DNA of 20,785 nt from Thermoleophilia bacterium UBA6103 (GTDB lineage Bacteria; Actinomycetota; Thermoleophilia; UBA2241). Of the stretch, positions 15,269 through 20,785 are shown piece after piece. The notes beneath the pieces are model-generated. The model made no database searches. It saw only the letters and a list, made by a program, of their open reading frames with translations, and was not told the origin of the DNA. A program made the position numbers and the translations under genes. The stretch lies in contig DIWP01000015.1 in assembly GCA_002423545.1 (NCBI GenBank), positions 69,359 through 90,143 on the forward strand. The letters are read 5' to 3'. How positions within the stretch are numbered: position 1 is the first letter of the stretch; every line of letters begins with the position of its first letter.

Positions 15269-16688
15269 CGTCGCGCGCCGCGAGGTAGCGGTCGATCAAC
15301 GTGCGACAGCGGCTGCGCACATCGTCGGGCAGCGGCGGCACATCGTTCTCGGCGATGAGACGCTGTGCCCGATCCCAGGCGTCCTGCACGAGAGAACGGC
15401 CGGCATACTGATCAAAGGCGTCGCGGTGCCAGAGCGTCGGCTGCCACAGCTCGCCGGCACGGGACATGCGCCGCGTGCTCTTGCGCGCCAGGAAGTGGCC
15501 GCCGATGCCGACCTCGACGATGTCGTCGACCAGCGCTCGCGCCTCGTCGACCGGGTCGTCGCGCAGGAAGCGCTCGATGGCGTTCACGGTGTCGGCGTCG
15601 AGCACCGTCTTGGCCAGGCTGGCGGTCTGGGCGCTGTCCATGAGACCGAAGGCGAGCATCACGTCCGCACCGGCCAGCGCCACCGCAAGTCCGGTCAGCA
15701 TGCCTTCCGCGCCGGCCTGCAGGTCGCAGGCCTTGGCGTCGCAGCTCACGGCGCTGCCCTGCGTGAGCATGCCGTAGTGCCGGCTCATCTCGATGCAGAT
15801 CATGTTGATGAGGGCGTCCTCCGGCGCCCCCGCGAGGTAGAGGCCGCTGCGCATCTCGGCCACCGCCGATCCGACCGCCGAGACCATGGCGCAGCCCGGT
15901 GCCGCGAGCTGGAAGAGGACCACGGTACTGAGCAGTTCGGCCATGTTGAGGATGCTGGTCCCCAGCACGCTCATCGGACCGGTGGTGCCCATCTGCGGCA
16001 TCGGCAGCACGAAGACCGGGCAGCCGGCCCTCGCCATCAGGATGTGTGCCTCCGTCATCTCCCGGTCGTGCTGCAGCGGCGCGATCGTGCAGTTGGTCGC
16101 CGACCAGATCGGGCGCTCCCGCAGCGGCGCCCCGGCGATGGTCTCCAGCATCTCGATGAACACCGGCGCCTGGTCCGGGCGACGCACCTCGTCCTGGAGA
16201 TGCTTGCGCGAGCTCTCGAAGGTGATGCGCGCCATCTCGAGGTTACCGGCCCGCACGTCCACATCGGCGGGCGTGATGGTCGCCCAGGTGAAGTCGATCT
16301 CGGGGACCGCGTCGTACAGGCGCATCATGGTCGCGAGATCGGCCGCGGTACCCTCATGGCGCTCGCCGGTGAGGTCGTCGAGCATGTAGGTCGCGGCGCC
16401 GTCGCTGGTGTAGAGCATGCGGCCGGCTCCGACGGTGCAGTCGTACGCCGGGTCGCGGCCGGCCAGCAGGACGGTCGCCGGCAACTGCTTCAGGCAGCGT
16501 TCCACCAGATCCCACGGCATCGTACAGGTGAGGCGCTCGGCATCGACCGCGGCGCCGGCGTCGCGCAGGGCGTCGGTGAGCCAGGGCGTGTTGTAGCCCA
16601 CCCCCACCTCCGCGAGGATCCGCACCGTCTGCTCGTGGACGAAGCCCCTGTCGGCGTCGGTCAGATAACGGACGATCGGCCTGGTCAT
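15249..16688 (-). CDS. MttB-family (trimethylamine methyltransferase-type) methyltransferase, copy 1
   Basis: 479 residues of COG5598, TIM-barrel enzymes that transfer a methyl group from a quaternary or tertiary amine to a cognate corrinoid protein. Marks include TNCTIAPLQHD (198-208), LPMPQMGTTGPMSVLGT (228-244), PGCAMVSAVGSAVAEMRSG, SCDAKACDLQAGAEGM (315-330) and DIVEVGIGGHFLARKSTR (389-406). The whole frame is open without an in-frame TAG, so it is of the pyrrolysine-free branch, whose characterised members use glycine betaine, carnitine, proline betaine or similar compounds; the substrate here is unknown. The ATG overlaps the GNAT stop by four nt, and AGGAG (16700-16696) lies seven nt upstream. 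It aligns residue for residue with copies 2 and 3 over the first 330 positions. Confidence 0.93.
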   Translation of the reverse strand: MTRPIVRYLTDADRGFVHEQTVRILAEVGVGYNTPWLTDALRDAGAAVDAERLTCTMPWDLVERCLKQLPATVLLAGRDPAYDCTVGAGRMLYTSDGAATYMLDDLTGERHEGTAADLATMMRLYDAVPEIDFTWATITPADVDVRAGNLEMARITFESSRKHLQDEVRRPDQAPVFIEMLETIAGAPLRERPIWSATNCTIAPLQHDREMTEAHILMARAGCPVFVLPMPQMGTTGPMSVLGTSILNMAELLSTVVLFQLAAPGCAMVSAVGSAVAEMRSGLYLAGAPEDALINMICIEMSRHYGMLTQGSAVSCDAKACDLQAGAEGMLTGLAVALAGADVMLAFGLMDSAQTASLAKTVLDADTVNAIERFLRDDPVDEARALVDDIVEVGIGGHFLARKSTRRMSRAGELWQPTLWHRDAFDQYAGRSLVQDAWDRAQRLIAENDVPPLPDDVRSRCRTLIDRYLAARDGDAAER

Positions 16689-17290
16689 GTGTCTGCTCCT
16701 GTCAGATGGGCCTCGTCTGGTGTCACGTCGTCGGCGACCGGACCGTGATCAGGCGCCGCGGCCGGGCCGTGATCAGGCGCCGCGAGCGGGCCGTCAGCCG
16801 GTGCCGTCTCGGGTCGACCGCCGGCGTGCGGCGGCGCATCCGGGTCCGCCAGACGCTTGACGGCCGCCACAGGATGACACGACACGCCGTACTGCTCACA
16901 ATCCAGACAGGGGTCGAGCAGCAGCCTGTGCTGCGGACCCTCGCCGATCGGCGTGAAGCCGGCCCGGAAGTAGAAGCCCGGAGCGCGAGCGGTCACCCAG
17001 AGGTGGTCGGCGCCGCGGGCCACGGCGTCGCGTTCCATGGTCTGCAGCAGTGCGGCGCCCACCCCGCTGCCGCGCCGGTCCTCGACCACGGCCATCCAGC
17101 CGACGATGTACATGTTCTGCCAGTAGCGGAGGGCGACCGTTCCCACCAACCGGTCGCCCTCGTAGGCGCCCCAGCGGGCGAGCAGCCCTTCGGTATCGCC
17201 CTCGGCGTCCTCGAGGCCGGCCGCCCGGCCGAGCGCGATCGCCGCCGCTGCATCGTCGACCGGCCGGATGTCGATGCTCGACTTGCTCAC
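16685..17290 (-). CDS. GNAT-family N-acetyltransferase with C-terminal cysteine cluster
   Basis: 201 residues. The acetyl-CoA loop is RRGSGVGAALL (72-82), preceded by the strand GWMAVVEDR and followed by APGFYFRAGFTPIGEG (103-118), the standard GNAT ending. Beyond it comes Cys128-x2-Cys131-x6-Cys138-His139, which could bind a metal, then a disordered Pro/Asp/His tail with repeated APDHGPA. The GTG at 17290 overlaps the MttB-2 stop by four nt (GTGA), and its TGA overlaps the MttB-1 ATG by four nt, so three genes are translated as a unit. The frame is open far upstream, but that part lies inside MttB-2 in another frame. The acetyl acceptor is unknown; an amine linked to the MttB substrate is an inference from position. 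Confidence 0.88.
   Translation of the reverse strand: MSKSSIDIRPVDDAAAAIALGRAAGLEDAEGDTEGLLARWGAYEGDRLVGTVALRYWQNMYIVGWMAVVEDRRGSGVGAALLQTMERDAVARGADHLWVTARAPGFYFRAGFTPIGEGPQHRLLLDPCLDCEQYGVSCHPVAAVKRLADPDAPPHAGGRPETAPADGPLAAPDHGPAAAPDHGPVADDVTPDEAHLTGADT
16740..16810 (-). repeat. 24-nt tandem repeat in the GNAT 3' end
   Basis: Units at 16740-16763 and 16764-16787 differ at only a few bases (core GGGCCGTGATCAGGCGCCGC), and a degenerate third copy follows. Each unit codes for eight residues of the APDHGPA-type tail. Slippage-prone in-frame expansion is the likely origin. Confidence 0.7.
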
Positions 17291-18708
17291 AGCGACGCCC
17301 GGAACGACCGCAGGACCCGCTCGATGCAGCGCTGCGCATCGTCTCCGAGCGGTGGCACCTCGTGCGACGCCAGCAGGTCGCGGGCCCGGGCAGCCGCCTC
17401 GGCGACCAGACCCGCTGCCGGGGCTCCTTCCCGGGCCGGGCCGCGGCGGAACACCTCCGGCGGCCACAGCTCCCCGGTCCGCAGACGCTCGCGCGTCGAG
17501 CGACGGCCGAGGAAGTGGCCACCGATGCCGACCTCCACGAGATCGTCGTGCAGCATCTCGCCACGGTCGACCCGCGACCGCCCGCTCAGACGGCGGACCA
17601 TCCCCACCAGGTCGCAGTCCAGGACTGTCTTGGCGAAGCTCAGGGACTGCGCGCCGTCGAGCGTCCCGAACGCCAGCAGCGAATCGACGCCGGCCAGTGC
17701 CAGCATCACCGACGCCGCCATGCCCTCCGCGCCCTCCTGGAAGTCCGGGTAGCGGCCGTCGCCGCCGGCGCCCGGACCCTGCGTCGGCAGGCCGTAGCGC
17801 CGACACATCTCGACACACGCCACGCCCATCAGCGTGGCCTCGGCGGCGCCGCACAGGTACAGCCCCGAGCGCATGTCCGCGGCGGCCGGCTCCGGCGCCG
17901 CCAGCAGCGCGCAACCGGGCGCCGCAAACTGGAACAGCACCACGGCGCTGAGCATCTCCACCATCGTGACCACCACGGTGCCGAACAGGCTCATCGGCGA
18001 GGTGGAGCCCATCAGCGGCATCGGCATGATGCAGATCGGCACACCGGCCGGCGCCAGGATCAGGCTCGCCTCGGTCATCGCCGGGTCGTGCTGCAGCGGC
18101 GAGATGGTGCAGTTGATGGTCGAGAAGATCGGCCGCTCCTTCAGCGAGGCGCCGGCGATGACTTCCAGGATCTCGATGAGCGGCTGCGCGTATTCCGGCG
18201 CCCGTACCTCGTCCTGCAGGTGCTTGCTGTACTCCTCCAGCGAGATGACTTCGATCTCGAGGTTGGCGGTGCGGGGGTCGAGATCGCGGGCGGAGATCGA
18301 CGGCCAGGCGTAGTCGACCTGGGGCAGCGCGTCGAAGAGCCGCATGAACTGCCGCAGAGACGCCTCCGAACCCGGGCTGCGCTCGCCGGTCTCGTCGTCG
18401 ATGACGTAGGTCGCCGTGCCGTCGGTGCAGCAGGCGAGGTACTCGTCGCCGATGGTGAGGTCGTAGCGAGGGTCGCGGGCGGCCAGCAGCAGCCGCTCCG
18501 GCGTGCGGCGCAGCGCCTCCTCGACGAGTTCCCAGGGGATGCGAGCCGAGAGCCTCTCCCGGTCCACCTGTGCCCCGGCGGCTTCCATCACGTCGATGGC
18601 CGCCGGGGTGTTGAATCCCACACCGATGTTCTCCAGCATCCAGACTGTCTCGTCGTGGATGGCCTGCTGCTCGTCCTCGCTCAGGTACCGTACGCGGGCC
18701 TGCGCCAT
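17287..18708 (-). CDS. MttB-family methyltransferase, copy 2 (divergent signature)
   Basis: 473 residues if it starts at ATG 18708 (AAGGAG at 18724-18719, ten nt upstream); a GTG at 18717 directly after that site is less suitable, and the ATG gives an N-terminus (MAQARVRYLSEDE) matching copies 1 and 3. Shared marks: INCTISPLQHD (198-208), MPMPLMGSTSPMSLFGT (228-244), PGCALLA, DLVEVGIGGHFLGRRSTR. It differs from both sisters at 311-325: where they read xDAKAC..QAG it reads GGDGRYPDFQEG, and the SAVGSAVAEMRSG region becomes APEPAAADMRSG. No in-frame TAG. It probably acts on a different methylated substrate or is changing function. It lies 58 nt behind copy 3 and overlaps the GNAT start. Confidence 0.92.
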   Translation of the reverse strand: MAQARVRYLSEDEQQAIHDETVWMLENIGVGFNTPAAIDVMEAAGAQVDRERLSARIPWELVEEALRRTPERLLLAARDPRYDLTIGDEYLACCTDGTATYVIDDETGERSPGSEASLRQFMRLFDALPQVDYAWPSISARDLDPRTANLEIEVISLEEYSKHLQDEVRAPEYAQPLIEILEVIAGASLKERPIFSTINCTISPLQHDPAMTEASLILAPAGVPICIMPMPLMGSTSPMSLFGTVVVTMVEMLSAVVLFQFAAPGCALLAAPEPAAADMRSGLYLCGAAEATLMGVACVEMCRRYGLPTQGPGAGGDGRYPDFQEGAEGMAASVMLALAGVDSLLAFGTLDGAQSLSFAKTVLDCDLVGMVRRLSGRSRVDRGEMLHDDLVEVGIGGHFLGRRSTRERLRTGELWPPEVFRRGPAREGAPAAGLVAEAAARARDLLASHEVPPLGDDAQRCIERVLRSFRASL

Positions 18709-18766
18709 GTGTCTCACTCTCCTTCGGGTCTCACCCGCTCCACGGGACGATCTCCGGGCCGCCGCC

Positions 18767-20185
18767 TCAGCCGGACGACCGGACGGACGCGATGATGCGG
18801 CCGATCTCGCGTTCCGCCTCGTCGTTCAACGGAGGCACCTCGTGCGTCGCCAGCACCTCCTGCGCGTGTTCCACGGCGTCGCGCACCAGCGACCGCTCGC
18901 GAGACTCCTCGAACGATCCACGCTGATACACGTTCGAGCGCCAGACCTCTCCCGAGCGCCGGCGGACGCGAGTGCTGCGCCGGCCCAGGAAGTGACCGCC
19001 GATGCCGACCTCCAGGATGTCGTCGAGCAGGGCATCCTGCGGATCGATCGGCTGCCGGCGCGCGAAGCGGCGGATCATGCCGACGGTCTCGCAGTCGAGC
19101 ACGATCTTGGCCAGGCTCTGGCTCTGCACGGCGTCGAGGGTCCCCACGGCGATCAGCGAGTCGGCGCCGGCCAGCGCCGCCGCCAGACCGCTCATCATGC
19201 CCTCGGCCCCGGCCTGCATGGTGCACGCCTTGGCGTCGGTCGACACGCCGGTCGCCTGTGTCGGCAGCCCGTAGAAGCCGCTCATCTCCAGGCAGATCAG
19301 GTTGATGAGGCCGATCTCCGGGCTGCCGGCCAGATAGAGCCCGCTGCGCATGTCCGCGACGGCGGCGCCGACGCCGGCGACGAGCGCGCACCCCGGACAG
19401 GCGAGCTGGTAGAGCACGACGGCGCTGAGCAGTTCGGCCATGTGCAGCGCGCAGGTGCCGACGATGCTCAGCGGCCCCGTGGTGCCGGCCTGCGGCATCG
19501 GCAGGATGAAGATGGGTACACCAAGGCGGCAGAGCTGCAGACCGGCCTCGGTCATCTCGGCGTCGTGCTGCAAGGGAGCGATGGTGCAATTGGTGACCGA
19601 GAAGACCGGGCGCTCGCTCAGCGACGCGCCGACGGCCGCCTCGTAGATGGCCACCATCGGCGCGACCATCTCCGGGGTGCGTACCTCGTCCTGGATGTGC
19701 TTGGTCGTGCTGCGCAGACAGATGGCGTTCATCTCGAGAGCCTGCGTCTCGGCCGCCAGATCGCCGGCCTGCGGCGACGGCCACACGGTGTCGACCTCGT
19801 CGAGCGCATCGCACAGCCGCATCATCTCGGCCAGATCGCGGCTGGTGCCCTCGCGGCGTTCGCCGGTGAGGTCGTCGTAGACGTAGGTCGCCATCCCGTC
19901 GCTGGTCACCACCAGCCGCTCGCCGCCGAGCAGGCGATCGTTCGCCGCCACGCGACCCGCCAGAAGTACCTCTCGCGGCGCGCTCGCCAGGCAGGCCTCG
20001 ATCAGGTCCCAGCGGAGTCGAGCCACCAGGCGGTCGCGGTCGACCTCGGCGCCGGCGCGCTCCAGCAGGTCGATGGCCGCCGGCGTGTTGTACGCGACCC
20101 CCACCTCCGCGAGGATCCGCAGCGTCTGCTCGTGCAGCGACTGTACGTCGCTCTCGGATAGATAGGTCAACCTCGGCTCGGCCAT
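18767..20185 (-). CDS. MttB-family methyltransferase, copy 3
   Basis: 472 residues, first gene of the leftward cluster. It carries TNCTIAPLQHD (198-208), LPMPQAGTTGPLSIVGT (228-244), PGCALVAGVGAAVADMRSG, TDAKACTMQAGAEGM (316-330) and DILEVGIGGHFLGRRSTR, and is closest to copy 1 at the signature positions. No in-frame TAG, so pyrrolysine-free. The ATG at 20185 has GGGGG about nine nt upstream. The methyl acceptor would be a corrinoid protein, but no such gene (B12-binding domain with DxHxxG) is in the window. The promoter should lie between here and the rRNA terminator at 20416. Confidence 0.93.
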   Translation of the reverse strand: MAEPRLTYLSESDVQSLHEQTLRILAEVGVAYNTPAAIDLLERAGAEVDRDRLVARLRWDLIEACLASAPREVLLAGRVAANDRLLGGERLVVTSDGMATYVYDDLTGERREGTSRDLAEMMRLCDALDEVDTVWPSPQAGDLAAETQALEMNAICLRSTTKHIQDEVRTPEMVAPMVAIYEAAVGASLSERPVFSVTNCTIAPLQHDAEMTEAGLQLCRLGVPIFILPMPQAGTTGPLSIVGTCALHMAELLSAVVLYQLACPGCALVAGVGAAVADMRSGLYLAGSPEIGLINLICLEMSGFYGLPTQATGVSTDAKACTMQAGAEGMMSGLAAALAGADSLIAVGTLDAVQSQSLAKIVLDCETVGMIRRFARRQPIDPQDALLDDILEVGIGGHFLGRRSTRVRRRSGEVWRSNVYQRGSFEESRERSLVRDAVEHAQEVLATHEVPPLNDEAEREIGRIIASVRSSG

Positions 20186-20247
20186 GACGGATACCCCCAG
20201 CGACCAGGAGTCGGCTCCCGGATGGCGATCGGCTCCGGACGGCGCTC

Positions 20248-20256
20248 AGGCTACCA
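20248..20256 (-). promoter_or_regulatory. Possible extended -10 for the MttB cluster
   Basis: On the minus strand TGGTAGCCT has the TGn extension and a fair -10 (TAGCCT, the same hexamer as the carbamoyltransferase promoter), about 62 nt before the MttB-3 start codon. No convincing -35 is seen. Confidence 0.35.
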
Positions 20257-20279
20257 CAGGACTCAACGCTCTCCGCACG

Positions 20280-20341
20280 CGAATCGTCAGACTCGAGCAG
20301 GTTCTCACCCGATCCGTCGTTCTTGGGCGTACGACGATTCG
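20280..20341. repeat. Inverted repeats upstream of the MttB cluster
   Basis: CGAATCGTC at 20280-20288 recurs inverted as GACGATTCG at 20333-20341, 44 bp apart. The second copy is part of a separate perfect 6-4-6 palindrome, GTACGA-CGAT-TCGTAC (20329-20344). They lie upstream of MttB-3 and after the rRNA terminator, where operators for the cluster would be expected. Confidence 0.4.
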
Positions 20342-20415
20342 TACTTCGCAGCGCGTGTGGTGTGAGCCGGTCATCTCTCAGCAGGTGGGGACAGCGGGAG
20401 GCGCTGCGGAACGGC

Positions 20416-20454
20416 GAAGGGGTCCGCTGAGCTCATCGCTCAGCGGACCCCTTC
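20416..20454 (-). terminator. rRNA operon terminator hairpin
   Basis: GAAGGGGTCCGCTGAGC pairs over 17 bp without mismatch with GCTCAGCGGACCCCTTC around a 5-nt loop, directly after the 5S gene. No U-run follows on the minus strand. Confidence 0.85.
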
Positions 20455-20462
20455 AACATACT

Positions 20463-20578
20463 CCCGGCGGCGTCCTACTCTCCCGCGGGGCTGCCCCCGA
20501 AGTACCATCGGCGCTGGAGGGCTTAACTGCTCTGTTCGGAATGGGAAGAGGTGTCTCCCCTCCGCCATGGCCACCGGA
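20463..20578 (-). rRNA. rrf: 5S ribosomal RNA
   Basis: About 116 nt. The minus strand reads CCGGTGGCCATGGCGGAGGG at the 5' end, includes the highly conserved ATTCCGAACAGAGCAGTTAAG, and ends with GGACGCCGCCGGGAG; CCGGTGGC pairs with GCCGCCGG as helix I. It lies about 110 nt behind the 23S end, in the normal 23S-5S order. The ends are accurate to a few bases. Confidence 0.95.
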
Positions 20579-20689
20579 AACCGTGAGCCACGGCCCCAGG
20601 ACGTCCGAAGACGGGCCCGGAGGCGCGGCAGACTCTGGTGCCGGCGCCGGCACGGACCTGAGAACTGCATAGCGGCAAAGTGGTGTTCA

Positions 20690-20785
20690 TGGTCAAGCCC
20701 TCGGCCAATTAGTACCGGTCTGCTGAACACATTGCTGTGCTTACACATCCGGCCTATCAACCTGGTGGTCTACCAGGGGCCTTAC
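20690..20785 (-). rRNA. rrl: 23S ribosomal RNA, 3' end only
   Basis: The minus strand contains the conserved 3'-terminal region: GACCACCAGGTTGATAGGCC, then GGATGTGTAAGC, ACCGGTACTAATTGGCCGAG and GGGCTTGACC at the end. Most of the gene lies beyond the right edge. The spacer to 5S (20579-20689) contains GAGAACTGCATAG, common in actinobacterial 23S-5S spacers. Confidence 0.95.

Noticed and set aside
16685..17914. 409-residue extension of the GNAT gene
   Set aside because: The upstream half lies within MttB-2 in another frame and has no domain; the GTG at 17290 with a GTGA overlap is the sensible start.
14997..20161. Long plus-strand frames of 550-583 residues opposite the MttB genes
   Set aside because: They mirror three homologous genes, so they resemble each other too, but their His/Arg/Gly/Gln-rich composition shows they are antisense shadows.
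15249..20185. Pyrrolysine (in-frame TAG) in the MttB genes
   Set aside because: All three frames run through without any stop codon and have full family length, so no amber codon is being read through.
1..20785. CRISPR arrays, insertion sequences, prophage or tRNA genes
   Set aside because: No regularly spaced repeats, transposase or integrase frames, or cloverleaf sequences other than tmRNA were found.

Overview
This is a GC-rich stretch (roughly two-thirds or more G+C by eye) of a bacterial chromosome. Several signs suggest an actinobacterial lineage: GC-rich third codon positions, GTG and TTG starts, strong hairpin terminators without U-runs, and DUF4349 and actinobacterial-style rRNA spacer sequence. 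The cysteine-rich small protein and the methyltransferase set are compatible with deep-branching Actinomycetota such as Thermoleophilia or Coriobacteriia relatives, but that placement is an inference. Cytochrome bd oxidase beside corrinoid-type (MttB-family) methyltransferases and a carbamate kinase suggests a microaerobic or facultatively anaerobic life with one-carbon and amine metabolism.

Layout. 1-1921 (-): N-terminal two-thirds of a P-type (Ca2+-type) cation ATPase running off the left edge. 2070-2424 (-): tmRNA gene with a readable proteolysis tag. 2636-2986 (-): small Cys-rich protein with a TTG start. 3326-5818 (+): cydAB, with a good sigma-70-like promoter upstream and a hairpin over the cydB stop. 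5913-7683 (-): TetR regulator followed by an HDAC-superfamily deacetylase. Divergent from it, 7856-9981 (+): a putrescine/ornithine-type carbamoyltransferase and a carbamate kinase. A TTGACC-N4-GGTCAA operator sits in the divergent gap. 10016-11331 (-): rhomboid protease with an unusual insertion, translationally coupled to a one-TM protein. 11490-12635 (+): DUF4349 membrane protein, followed by an 18-bp hairpin. 12814-13788 (+): zinc-free quinone oxidoreductase. 13859-14485 (-): Lon N-terminal-domain protein. 14591-20185 (-): a tight cluster read leftwards of MttB-3, MttB-2, a GNAT with a Cys cluster, MttB-1 and a spermidine-synthase-like protein, with 4-nt stop/start overlaps on both sides of the GNAT and a 20-nt overlap before the last gene. 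20416-20785 (-): end of an rRNA operon (23S 3' end, 5S, terminator).

How genes may work together. The two most interesting blocks are (i) three co-linear, pyrrolysine-free MttB-type methyltransferase paralogues in one probable operon with a GNAT acetyltransferase and a SAM-fold protein, but with no corrinoid protein or reductive activator in the window; and (ii) a TetR-controlled divergent module combining a possible acetylpolyamine deacetylase with a carbamoyltransferase that lacks the ornithine SMG signature plus carbamate kinase. The second would fit polyamine or carbamoyl-amine fermentation yielding ATP. Both functional readings are inferences from family membership and gene order. No CRISPR array, IS element or tRNA gene was seen.
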